The notes under the pieces: model-generated | The model's database searches: none | The model's input: only the letters and a program-made list of their open reading frames with translations | What the model was told of the DNA's origin: nothing | Shown: positions 36,046-46,968 of the stretch, piece after piece | How the letters are laid out: each line of letters begins with the position of its first letter | Numbering within the stretch: position 1 is the stretch's first letter | Assembly (NCBI GenBank): GCA_040437565.1 | Contig: JBDOQK010000002.1 | Location: 434,001-498,000, forward strand | Direction of reading: 5' to 3' | DNA from: Albugo candida | Taxonomy: Eukaryota; Oomycota; Peronosporomycetes; Albuginales | Length of the DNA: 64,000 bases | Made by a program: the position numbers and the translations under genes

Positions 36046-36613
36046 AACAAGATTGAGCAGAAAGAAGATGAAGGCTAAATATTCAAATCTGTATAAATTA
36101 TGTATGTGTCAAGGATATTGACAAGCCAGCGTTGCAAAATATCTCACGGCAATCCTCCAAAGGATTGATCGTATCAGCTCCATAATCACAGCCTGCAGCC
36201 CCAAGTATACCCGATCTGAGCGCATTGCGAATGTGTCCGGAGAGCGCACTCGTATCCTCCACGATAGCTTGGCTTGTCTNNNNNNNNNNNNNNNNNNNNN
36301 NNNNNNNNNNNNNNNNNNNNNNNNNNNNNNNNNNNNNNNNNNNNNNNNNNNNNNNNNNNNNNNNNNNNNNNNNNNNNNNAACAAGATTGAGCAGAAAGAA
36401 GATGAAGGCTAAATATTCAAATCTGTATAAATTATGTATGTGTCAAGGATATTGACAAGCCAGCGTTGCAAAATATCTCACGGCAATCCTCCAAAGGATT
36501 GATCGTATCAGCTCCATAATCACAGCCTGCAGCCCCAAGTATACCCGATCTGAGCGCATTGCGAATGTGTCCGGAGAGCGCACTCGTATCCTCCACGATA
36601 GCTTGGCTTGTCT
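36046..36613. other. Assembly gap with 234-bp duplicated flanks (gap 5)
   Basis: N at 36280-36379; bases 36046-36279 recur at 36380-36613. The left flank ends on exactly the same base as the left flank of gap 4, at TTGGCTTGTCT. One contig end has therefore been used at both places, or the two copies are identical there. Confidence 0.85.
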
Positions 36614-37158
36614 GAACTACAATCGCCCACCGCTTGGCTCCCTGCGCCCGGGCAACTGAATCCAGCTGGCATGATGCCTGAGCCGGAGCATACAGGGCCT
36701 TGTACGCAATATGTAGCATCTCCTTGAACACTGACAGGTGTGCATCCAAAATCGAATCCAAATCCGAGTCCTTGATTAGGATAGCCAGAGTAAGGGTTGA
36801 AGGCGCCACCGAACGGTGATGGCAAATAACGATTTTGTGGTACTGGTGGCTGACCGAATGGATTGTATTGCCCATAGATAGACGGAGTTGCTATAGGGGA
36901 CCGTATAGGTGATACGGGATACTGATTGTTGAGTCCATACCCACTACCATATGGATATGATCCAAAAGAATTCGCCATGTAGGGAGGCAGCATGTTTGGT
37001 GCTCCATATGGTGCAATTCCACTGAATTCAGCATTACTGTTGGGTTCGGAGGTCATTTCTTCCGATTCCTTTGCCGGTGGCTGCGTTCCTTCACCTTCGA
37101 CGACGCAAAATAGCATGGCTGCTGTTGCGCTGAGGCATAATATCCGACGAATGTCCAT
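36520..37158 (-). CDS. Secreted Pro/Gly/Tyr-rich protein with eight-cysteine C-terminal domain (effector candidate)
   Basis: A 212-residue protein in one exon. The signal peptide is MDIRRILCLSATAAMLFCVVEG. After an acidic segment, residues about 45-130 are rich in Pro, Gly, Tyr, Asn and Phe (such as YPYGSGYGLNNQYP). The last 75 residues hold eight cysteines with the order GDATYCVQGPVCSGSG, PAGFSCPG, GDCSS, SYRGGYECAL, SQCAQIG and WGC. Similar Cys-rich modules with a GDATYC...WGC pattern occur, to my recollection, in secreted proteins of oomycetes; this should be checked. Size, signal and paired cysteines fit an apoplastic secreted protein. The gene lies in a tandem duplicated unit within the gene-poor island, a usual setting for fast-evolving secreted proteins. 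Confidence 0.8.
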   Translation of the reverse strand: MDIRRILCLSATAAMLFCVVEGEGTQPPAKESEEMTSEPNSNAEFSGIAPYGAPNMLPPYMANSFGSYPYGSGYGLNNQYPVSPIRSPIATPSIYGQYNPFGQPPVPQNRYLPSPFGGAFNPYSGYPNQGLGFGFDFGCTPVSVQGDATYCVQGPVCSGSGIMPAGFSCPGAGSQAVGDCSSDKPSYRGGYECALRTHSQCAQIGYTWGCRL

Positions 37159-37669
37159 TGCAATAGCTTTAGATATGAGTAGATTGAATTATGAAGTTAC
37201 TTTGGAGTAGCGCAAACTAATTTTATCAAAGATCAAGATTGTCTGTTTGTCGTACAATGTGACATCTACCTCCCATCTGTACGAATGGATGACAATTGCG
37301 TACCAGTACCATCCACAATTCAATGATTCGAACACATTTTATCTTTACATGCTCGATGATACGACATAAAGTGTGCGATTGTAACAAATGGCATCAGGAA
37401 TCCGGTAGTCGAGAATTTGAACATAGAAGATTGTATTTGACTGCTACGAAAAATCAAATACCACATGAATTGTTTTGCGTTTTCAAAATTGAGATATTCT
37501 GAGTAAAATGGCGGGTTATTTCACCTCATCCGATAAGAGTCGATCAAATGTGAGGTCTTCTGTCACAATATGACGCACGACTCATGTTATCATTTGATTG
37601 TGGTGCTGTCGCTACGTCATCTTAATTCCAGCATTTATTCGTAGTACTAGGGTTCGTCTATCGAGTACA

Positions 37670-37870
37670 ATGGCAAGGTATGACCCAGAACGCTCATCAG
37701 GTAGACAGCGTCTCTTGGAGATCCTGAGGCGAAAGATGGCGGTAATGGACAGGAATTTAAACAGTACGATATCTGAAGCGGTCGCTGACATTGTGCGTTG
37801 TATACAAGTTCGTCCGTGTCAGCCTTCTCAGAGAGTAAAAATTTCATTTCTTCGCCAACCACAATCATAA
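37670..37870 (+). CDS. Possible 66-residue basic protein
   Basis: A 66-codon frame from ATG 37670 (product starts MARYDPERSSGRQRLLEIL). It is basic, has no signal peptide and no recognised motif. The equivalent frame in duplicated unit A (from 35012) is disrupted, which argues against strong selection. Weak candidate. Confidence 0.25.
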   Translation: MARYDPERSSGRQRLLEILRRKMAVMDRNLNSTISEAVADIVRCIQVRPCQPSQRVKISFLRQPQS

Positions 37871-37892
37871 ATGAATTCACATCACTCGGAAT

Positions 37893-40800
37893 GAGCCATT
37901 TGAATAAGTGTAAGTTGTATAACAGTATGGATCGATAGAAGGCAGCAATTCAATATTTTGTGAAATAAATTTTGCGAGCATGTTAGTGATCAATCGTATA
38001 TGTCACGAAAAAGAAGGAAATGTCGTGTTTGCCAGTAGTGGAAGTCGGGGTTCATTCAATTAAAATGCATTGTACTCGCACATTCTTATGTGGTTTTAAT
38101 CATGGAGCCACTGAGATTGCAGCTCAACGCACAAAAATGATCTGAGTGCAGCGACTTTATGAGGCATGAATTACGTGGGCCAGCGTGGTACGCAACTCTT
38201 CATTTCTCTACGTCGTTTTCATTCGGTCATCCATATATAGAGTTTTAGCAAACCTAAACGGACGACGTGCAAGCTAGTGACCCGATGCATCCATGACGGA
38301 ATATATTTTCCTAAGACAATGAAACGGGTCAACGCATAAGTGCCAACTACATCTGACTCATCAGCATTCGGTTGGAAAAACGTGAGTTTACGGTTGGAAT
38401 GTTGTATGGCTTATGGACACTGAATAAAGGCAAAGAATACATCCGTCAAGATAAGAAATTTCTAGCATTATGTATCCCCATGGTCGTGACCAGGCGACGT
38501 CCGAATGCGCAGTTTGACAGTAAATCGAGGCCTAGTTTTGGATTACTTTACCAGTAAGGAATTTCGGACATAAGAGCGCTCCCACAAACAGAAGGAAGTA
38601 CAAGCTCAAACAGTTCACTGCACTGTACTGCGAGGTAAACTAATCGAAATAATATTCTACTCAACACTTGTACTCAGACTGCCATCTCCTATGGAATCGT
38701 TTGAACGCGACTTCGATCGGTGGACATGATATTGCATACAAAGCAAACGTGACAACCGCCCCAAGGACGAAATTTCTATTTTTTTACGCTGATTGGATCT
38801 TGTAAGAGCTCTTCAGCTCTGTCGGTGCTTGACTTTATTCTCCCTTCGACAACTTTTCTTCAACCATTTCGCGTTTTCTCCAGTCCATACTTTGATATGG
38901 TGTAAGCAGCCCTTTATCGATCGGAAAGGCGACGGGATCCAAAATGATTATGAATCTGCATCACAAATAGTTGTATTCATTCTGAGTCAAGCCTTTTAAA
39001 CATGCAGCATAGTTCTCCGAGTCCCGACTGAAATATTGCGCACGGATAATCTTAGCCACGTTGATGAATGTTGGCGCAAATTCGAACAAGACATCGCGAA
39101 GTTGTGTAATTGCTATTCCGTCAATTACATGTCCAAAAATTTTTGCATGCAGGGAAGTTTGATGAGTACCAAAGTTAAGCCTGGAACCTTTTCTTGACAA
39201 TTTTGCATTAACGAGGTATAACAGTCTCTAGGAATCACATAAGCCTTGTGCTTGCTCATGTATATCTGCGATCGTAGCATATATCATTCTACCTGTTCTC
39301 GAGAGGAGATACCATGTGCTTGAGCTTCCTTCAGCGCTGCATTGCGCAACGGGATCGCATTTCCAAGCTGTAGTAATGTGACTTCCTCGTACTCAACGCC
39401 GTCAACCCAACGACAATGCAGCTATTGAAACGATAATTACATCATAAAGTATCTAGGAGCATCCATCACTGATCAAAAACATACGCGAGCTTTGCTGTGA
39501 TGATACTCCTAAATGCGAAGACATCCGCTTTCTCTCTAGCCGTCAAATGAAAATCAATATGAAACTACGATGTATAAACGAGTAAGAAGACTACACAAAA
39601 CGTGTGAGGTTCTGGCCACAAATTCTAGGTATTCATTAGATGTTTTCTGCAATTTTTGCTTACAAGGATTCGGCGGCAAAACAGAGGTAAAACAACGAAT
39701 GATACTTTCTTGGAGAGTTGATTAGCCACATGTTCAAGATGAATGCATTCCCAGCACTGCTTTCATCAGTCGCTATCATCTTGGCTCAGTGATTGCTATG
39801 CACAATGCGAGTCCGTAAGACGCGAAAAAGTGTACAATCGGTCCAGCAATGAAGGAAGGATTCTATTTGAGCTTATAGCCGTTTGCTTTGTCTCGCATGT
39901 GACTGCCTGTCTGCACTAGCTAGGATACGTGCATGGGGAAATCCGAGGCTCCATGTTTAGGTAATGACGCGCTCGTTTTCATAGACTTATAGAGCGTCGG
40001 ATCTAGTGGCGACTCGGATCCTGCAATTTTCGTATTTGAAAACTCTTCATTCCCTCTGTGATCAAGATAACGTGTGTGCATCGAATTTATCATGATGTGT
40101 ATCAGGTGAGTACATTTCCCATTATCATTCAATGTTGTCATTAACAATGAATCTTGCGAGTCGCAATACTGGAGAGGGTTATAAAGCTGGAGAGTATAAA
40201 AGCCTCTTACTTGCTGACATGAAATAGTTAAACATTTGCTACGGCGTACTTGATACATGGAAACGTGTCTGTAAAGTGTAGGGCCCCCATATAAAAACTA
40301 GATCCGTGCATCGGCGAAATACAAATAAATCTTTTCCAAGTTTCGATCAGTCCTTGTCGTAGTAAGCACATTGGTTTGGTATTCAGAGCAAAGTACGACA
40401 ATGCGAAAAACGGATTTTTATCTGGATCCTACGAGGCTTTTTGAAAGATACAAAGAGATCAGCATCCTTCGTTGCTTGATTGCAATGAATCTTCATTACA
40501 TACTCGATGCGCACAAAGAATTAGAAAAAAACGTCCTTGTGACAAAAACTTTGCTGAGGAAGAGCGTGTTCTATTGAATGATCGAATTGCTAGTAGAGTG
40601 TGTCGATTCATGGAGCGACTTCATGCGTGTTAAAGTCATGATCTTTCCTACCATCGAGGATTATCACGTGGCTGCATGCCAAAAGCGATCCAGTCACACC
40701 CATCAACACCTTTGATTCCGAGAATTTATGAAGTGATGTATAACGAGTTGCGCGCTCCTCACTTCGAAAGACATCCACGTTAAGATCACCAAATCATGTT

Positions 40801-41479
40801 TCCGAGTGGTCAATACCATGAATTGATCCCGTGAATTCTGCTTGATGCTCGGAGCAGTAGTCTTGATATGTCATGACAGAAAAGTATACTTCTTTCTTAT
40901 ATAGATCTGAATGGATGTCTTTTTCGATTGTATATCCTAATATGCGTCTAATTCTCTTGAAACTTCAAAAGGTTCGCCAGTCGCTATCATCTTGCTCACG
41001 ATGATACCGCTGTGTGCATTATCAACCTCATGATGACAAAGAAACTCGTAATTCTTCATCCTTTATAACGAATCATATCCTACCCCGAGCATGTGGCCTT
41101 CAGTATCACAAATCCACAGTGCTCAAACTCTGTCGCATAATCTACGGCGAAATGCAAATCTCTGTAAAGCAAATAGAAATACATTTATGTACACACGCAA
41201 TCAGCAACGCCATTATTCGTGGTCCAGGATGTCACGTCTACAGCCTTTCCTCAGAAAAAGTCCAGCATTGATCGGTACGAACCTGCAGCCTGGCAAAAAG
41301 TCGTTGACTCTGTATATCGCCATCAAAGCTGCCAGCGGAATCACTACTATAACAGCCGGCTACCTTTACATCATACATCCCAGCACTGGCGCAGAAGAAG
41401 CAAAATCGGAAGACATCAACTCGGCAGTAGAATTAGGTTCGAGTATGGATCGGTTCGTGTTTTCAATATATGCTAAGCG
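37893..41479. other. Gene-poor region, no supported gene
   Basis: About 3.6 kb without a convincing gene. Minus frames at 38961-39200 (79 codons) and 39920-40258 (112 codons), and a plus frame at 40371-40577, are open but show no recognised motif. The frame at 38961-39200 has fairly protein-like composition and could be a relic exon. Confidence 0.45.
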
Positions 41480-44400
41480 ATGAATATAGAGAAGCAATTA
41501 AACGAAAAATTAGCGGCGGAATTACTAGCGACACAGCCGAAAGCAGTGGCAAACTGGAAGAAAACACTTCAAGAAGTCGTTCCTGCCATCGTAACCTTAA
41601 AGCTTAATAATCCCAAAGTAAAAGACTCGAATTGTATCGCGTACTCGGCTCAAGGTTCTTGATTGTAGTGGTTTGATACAGAGACGCCGGGAAACGGTTC
41701 CGCCACTGGCTTTGTTGTGGACGCGAATAAAGGAATTATACTAACTAATCGACATGTGGTCGGCGCAGGGCTTGTCGTGCGTAACGTGACCATACTGTAC
41801 CACAACTTATCAAGAAGTTGTAGGACGCAGAAGCCGTTTTCCAAAATAATGAAGAAGTGGTTGTGCGTGCGATGTATCGTGATCCGGTCCATGACTTTGG
41901 CTTCTTTCAATACAATCCACAGGTTCATTCTGATAATAGTAAGAGAGCTTCAAGCTTATATCAAATGACGTCAGGATGTCAAGCATATCGCAGTACCATC
42001 ACTTTCGCTACGACCGGACAAGGCGAGTGTTGGTGTCGATATCCGTGTGGTTGGAAATGATGCTGCAGAAAAGTTGGCGATTGCTAGCGGTACTTTGGCA
42101 AGGCTGGATCGAGATGCACCAGACTATGGGTGCAACAGCTACAATGACTTTAACACCTTTTACTATCAAGCATCTTCAGGTGAACGAGAATGCTTTCAAA
42201 TAGAAAAGAAACACTCAACGTCGATGATGCAGGGACGACTGGGGGTTCGTCTGGCTCGCCGGTCCTGAATCAAGCGGGTGAAGTTGTTGCGCTGAACGCA
42301 GGTGGTAAAGTTGGAACATCAGCATCTTTTTATCTGCCACTGGATCGAGTAAAACGCGCACTCGAATTGATACAAAATGGTGAGCCTGTTTCCAGGGGTA
42401 CAATTCACACAGTTTTCAAGTATAAGGTGCGCCTTGTATCGCTCCTTTTCTCCGTCTTACTTGATCGTATGTAGCCGTTCGATGAAGTCCGTCGACTTGG
42501 TATCCGCGCGGAGACAGAAGCCCTTGTGCGGTCAACCTTCCCGCTCGAAGTCGGTATGCTCACCGTGTCGGAGATTCTACCTCAAGGACCAGCCAAGGAC
42601 AAGTTGCAAGCGGGCGACATTCTCACTCGCATTAACGGGAAGCTGCTGACACAATTTGTTCCGCTGGAAACCGTCCTAGATGATCATGTGGGAAAGTCGG
42701 TACGCATTATTCCTAATGCAATTGGTGCGCAAATCGGCTTCATATTCGCTTGTGATAGATTGAAATTGAAATTGAAAGGGCTGGCAAAGTGATTCAAACA
42801 AATATTGACGTTCAAGATCTTCATGCTGTTACTCCTTCCCGATTTTTAGAAATCAGTGGAGCTGTAATAAATCCCCTTTCGTATCAGCAAGCTCGAAATC
42901 ACGCCCGAGTTGCCGGGACTCCATACGTTGCTCATCCTGGCTATTTTCTACAGCGAGCTGGAATCGGTCGTGGATCAATCATTCACGCCATTAACGGTCA
43001 AGAGACTCCTACTCTTGATGCATTACGGGATTGCTTGAGAAAATGTGAGGATGGAGAGAGAATCATCGTCAAGTATTCACAAGTGATGAGCAAGACGGAA
43101 CGGGTTGATGTTGCTCATGTTGACCGGCGCTGGTCTCCATCCCTGGAGTACATTCGAGATGACACACTCGGTACCTGGCATTGTCATCCAATCCTCCAAG
43201 AACCAACTCCATCCAGATCATCAAATTTCACCAAAAGCGTTCATGGTACTACTCGAGTCTTACCTGGAAAAAATGCAATTGAAGCCAAACTTGCTCACTC
43301 GCTGGTAACAGTCGATTTTGATCGACCTTTTAGTGCAAATAGTCTTTCCACTTCAAATTACAGAGGATCCGGCCTGGTCATTGACGCCGAGAAAGGCATC
43401 GTTGTGGTGGATCGCAATACAGTCGCTGATAGCATCGGAGACGCCACGATCACCTTTGCAAATACCATCAAAGTACCCGCTCAAGTCTTGTTCGTCCATC
43501 CTGTCCACAATTTCGCGATACTGAAATACGATCCAGCACTTTTTGGAGCGACACCAATTCGAGCGTGTTTAATCAATGAAAAAAGACTCGAGCCATCCGA
43601 GCAAGTTTGGCTTGTGGGCCTTCAGGGCACTTCTGGGCATGTTGGTCATTCTGAGCTTGTATCGAGAGAAACAATTGTTTCAGGAGTCAAATGGATTGGT
43701 CTTCCGATTCCGAATCCTCCGCGATACCAAGAACACAACTTGGAAATGATTGCACTCCAAGATGTTGTAGGAACTGAAGGAGGTGTAATCTGCAATATGG
43801 ACGGTCAAGTGCAGGCTCTTTGGGCATCTTTTGCGTTTCAGCAGCGTCAGGGTACAGCACGGGTCGAGTCACAGTTTACTCGAGGCATTCCAATGGACAT
43901 CATTATGAAAAGTGCAGCTTCACTGATATCAGGTNNNNNNNNNNNNNNNNNNNNNNNNNNNNNNNNNNNNNNNNNNNNNNNNNNNNNNNNNNNNNNNNNN
44001 NNNNNNNNNNNNNNNNNNNNNNNNNNNNNNNNNNACAATTGTTTCAGGAGTCAAATGGATTGGTCTTCCGATTCCGAATCCTCCGCGATACCAAGAACAC
44101 AACTTGGAAATGATTGCACTCCAAGATGTTGTAGGAACTGAAGGAGGTGTAATCTGCAATATGGACGGTCAAGTGCAGGCTCTTTGGGCATCTTTTGCGT
44201 TTCAGCAGCGTCAGGGTACAGCACGGGTCGAGTCACAGTTTACTCGAGGCATTCCAATGGACATCATTATGAAAAGTGCAGCTTCACTGATATCAGGTCA
44301 AAGTCCAGACTTACTGGATCTTGGCATTGATTTTGAGCTCATCAGTCTCGCACGTGCCCGGGAACTGGGCTTGGATCAAGATCTCACCAAAGCTTTAGAG

Positions 44401-44997
44401 AAGAATGCTCCTGACCGTCGAATAGCTCTCAGCATTGCTCGACGTTGGGGAGGCACAGATGCATTCGATAAGCTGAAAAATGGCGATATTCTCGTGGCCG
44501 TCGATGGAAAAATCGTCACTTCGTTTTGGGAAGTGGAGCGTTATTCTCAAAAATCGCAAGTGATTCTGACAATTGTTCGCGATGGAGAAAAACAAGACGT
44601 CGATGTGAAGCCTCTCTCACTGGAAAAAACACAAGTCAATCGGCTTGTATTTTGGCAAGGTTTGCTGCTCCAAGCTCCTCCGTTGTCGGCCTTTGCACAG
44701 CGTGGTATTTCTTTGGAGGATGGAATCTACATCTCCTGTCGATCAGCTGGGTCTCCTGCAGCACGCTACGGCCCACCACCGACGACACGAATCAAACAAA
44801 TTGATGACTATAAGACCACAACATTGGATGAGTTTGTCACAGCCGTCAAAGCAACCGAAAACAACATTTCTGTCCGCATCAAATACATTGACTTGAATGG
44901 AAAAGAACGACTCAGCACGCTGAAATTGAAGCCAGCACATTGGCCGACGAGTGAGTTAGTATACGAGAATGGAGCTTGGCATCGACGACAAATCTAG
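41480..44997 (+). CDS. Nma111/Deg7-type tandem HtrA serine protease with PDZ domains
   Basis: Seven exons: 41480-41617, 41669-41776, 41824-41922, 41975-42179, 42233-42426, 42475-42699 and 42759-44997. Introns are 47-59 nt with all phases consistent. After removing the 264-bp doubling at gap 6 the protein has 947 residues, close to yeast Nma111. The first protease domain has the full triad: His75 in ILTNRHVV, Asp106 in [13 protein letters not shown], and Ser190 in [13 protein letters not shown] domains follow ([14 protein letters not shown] and [13 protein letters not shown]). The second protease-like domain keeps the fold ([18 protein letters not shown]) but has GTEGGVICN in place of the Ser motif, so it is a pseudo-protease, as known for Nma111/Deg7. 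No targeting peptide is visible. It probably acts in protein quality control or regulated proteolysis; the site in the cell is not evident. Confidence 0.92.
43671..44298. other. Assembly gap with 264-bp duplicated flanks (gap 6)
   Basis: N at 43935-44034; bases 43671-43934 recur at 44035-44298 inside the last exon of the HtrA-type gene. Confidence 0.9.
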
Positions 44998-45019
44998 ACT
45001 TGAATCAGCCATCTGCCAT

Positions 45020-46795
45020 TTACGTCCCGAGTATGACGACCTCGGAAGACTTCTCATCAAAAGGCTCCCCAACAATATCGAGTGTGTAAGGATCTGGCTC
45101 TTCTAAGGCTAAAATGGCGCTTTCTGCAATCGCTTGATGCTCTGCTTGCCTTTGTTTTTTAGCATACAATATGAGCACCCTCAAAGCTCCCAACAACCAA
45201 TTTCGCTCACTTGTGCTTGTCGTTTCCAAATCCAGCGTTCGATCTTTAAAAATGATTGATAATGAGAAAGCCTGCGATTCATCCGTCGCCGAATGCTTCC
45301 GGAACACAGTTGTCTGCCGGCCATCAATGATATGCAAAACATCCGCAAGGTCTACTGGCTCGCTAAATTGACCACGCTTTTGCTGCCATTGCAAGGTGCC
45401 ACATTGGTTACAATACAGCCGAGTCGAATGAGGCTCACCGCGTCGACCGTATTTGAGCAACGGAGCAAACATGTTGAGTGCCTGAACAAGTTCGAAGCGA
45501 TGCTGACCTCCAAATCGAAAGGCTAATTGCACGATTTTCCAACGAACTTCTTTAGTCTCCTTCAGCTCTTCGTCGGTTAATAGATAGCTTGCTCGTTTTG
45601 ATCGAAACATTTTAGAGGCTATGCGCGTCAGCGTACTTCGTTTCCGGCCCCGAAACGACAAGTTTTGTTCGCGGCATGCATCGTTGGCTGTGCCTTTCCA
45701 AGCAGCTGGTACAGGGCACTTGCATGCAATAAGCTGATTGGTGCAGCTCGAGCAACCTCGTTTAGATCTAGATCGCTTTAATTGAGCCTGGTAGGGTGTC
45801 GGACATGATTTTCCTCGACGACGGACGCTGGGAAGTGCATGGTATCGTGGGTGTCGAGACGAGTATCGTTTGTGGCGATCTGATTCATCTTTTAGGTTGA
45901 TTACAAGCCGTCGAACACTTGTTGTCAATGATCCTTGTACACCTGCCAGCGAGGAATATGGCGTCAGTGTATTACATGGGCGAGGCATTCGTTTTCTTGC
46001 CATCAACTCGATGTTGATTTCTTGATCTTTACATCGAGAATTACTGTCCGCACCGCTCTTGAGATAGAGCATCTTTCCCGGATCGCTGGAAAACCGTCGC
46101 CGAGATAGCTGATTTGCTAATTCTTCTCGTGTAGCCTGCATTTCTGTCCATAGAAATGTATCAATATCATCGGCATGTTTGCTTCCCTTTTCATCTTTAT
46201 TATTATCATGAGTCGAGATATCTTCATATTCCCACTCTTTTCGTTTGAAATCGAATTCGCAATCCACTTCCTCATTCGAATTACAAAGTGAGATTGTTTG
46301 GGATGCGAGTCGTTGCGATCGCTTCCAATCGACATCGTATCTATTTGATTCATTGACGGATGGATGTCGGCCAGCAATTTCATTTTGAAGAATTTCTTCA
46401 TCTGATTTTCGTTCTGAAAGCTCTGAGGGGCATAAGTCCATTTCATGAGGCTTAAATACACTATGAAGAGTGTAAAAATCCAGACACGATATCGACAGCC
46501 GTCGATTCGATTCCTCATTATCCCACTGAATCGCTTTGTCTGATGATTTCCATTCCATTTTTCGATGTCGATTTCCCGTCGCCCACATCTTTCGATCGTT
46601 TGTTGTTTCATTTTTATCCGTGTTATATCCTTTGGATTGTCCTTCGCACTCATCAGCGTTGTTATTGCTGCCGGTTGTTGGATAGACGTGGCTATAGCGA
46701 CGCACAATAGATGTGATTTTGCTGAGTAAAGGCTCTTGTGATGGGGGTTTTCCACTCTCTGAAGATACTTCAGCGTGCGCTGGACGATGCAGCAT
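45020..46795 (-). CDS. PH-domain protein with long disordered N-terminus
   Basis: A single 591-residue frame. The first 380 residues are polar, Ser/Arg/Lys-rich and probably disordered, with a few Cys pairs near 340-360 (CSSCTNQLIACKC). Residues about 430-560 look like a pleckstrin homology domain: LLKYGRRGEPHSTRLYC, TLQWQQKR, a central DVLHIIDGRQTTVF, then FSLSIIFKDRTLDLET and the closing helix ERNWLLGALRVLI, which is the standard PH order. The form recalls the phospholipase C-type PH domain that binds phosphoinositides. No catalytic domain accompanies it. The gene is convergent with the HtrA-type gene (22 bp between stops) and divergent from the SET gene. Confidence 0.78.
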   Translation of the reverse strand: MLHRPAHAEVSSESGKPPSQEPLLSKITSIVRRYSHVYPTTGSNNNADECEGQSKGYNTDKNETTNDRKMWATGNRHRKMEWKSSDKAIQWDNEESNRRLSISCLDFYTLHSVFKPHEMDLCPSELSERKSDEEILQNEIAGRHPSVNESNRYDVDWKRSQRLASQTISLCNSNEEVDCEFDFKRKEWEYEDISTHDNNKDEKGSKHADDIDTFLWTEMQATREELANQLSRRRFSSDPGKMLYLKSGADSNSRCKDQEINIELMARKRMPRPCNTLTPYSSLAGVQGSLTTSVRRLVINLKDESDRHKRYSSRHPRYHALPSVRRRGKSCPTPYQAQLKRSRSKRGCSSCTNQLIACKCPVPAAWKGTANDACREQNLSFRGRKRSTLTRIASKMFRSKRASYLLTDEELKETKEVRWKIVQLAFRFGGQHRFELVQALNMFAPLLKYGRRGEPHSTRLYCNQCGTLQWQQKRGQFSEPVDLADVLHIIDGRQTTVFRKHSATDESQAFSLSIIFKDRTLDLETTSTSERNWLLGALRVLILYAKKQRQAEHQAIAESAILALEEPDPYTLDIVGEPFDEKSSEVVILGT

Positions 46796-46968
46796 AATGG
46801 TTATAGTCGTGTCAGCCTCTATCGTCGCGTAATTCAGTGTTATTTCTGATCGGAAGCCAGAAACCGATGTTCTTCCACGAAAAAGACATTTTGTGAGTAC
46901 CGGTATTATTGCAGCTGTATGATTGGGTGAGCAGTATTATCGGTATACTCTGGTAATTGATCATTTGT
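46796..46968. promoter_or_regulatory. Shared upstream region of the PH and SET genes
   Basis: A 173-bp space between two divergent start codons. No distinctive motif was found. Confidence 0.4.

Larger units (their letters stand above)
35957..37892. repeat. Right unit (B) of the tandem duplication, carrying the secreted-protein gene
   Basis: Homologous to 34208-35250 at both ends (see unit A). It contains the full secreted Cys-rich protein gene on the minus strand, and gap 5 with its overlap. Removing the overlap gives a unit of roughly 1.6 kb. Confidence 0.8.

Noticed and set aside
39920-40258. Minus-strand frame of 112 codons
   Set aside because: No recognised motif, no signal peptide, and no neighbouring exon; cannot be supported.
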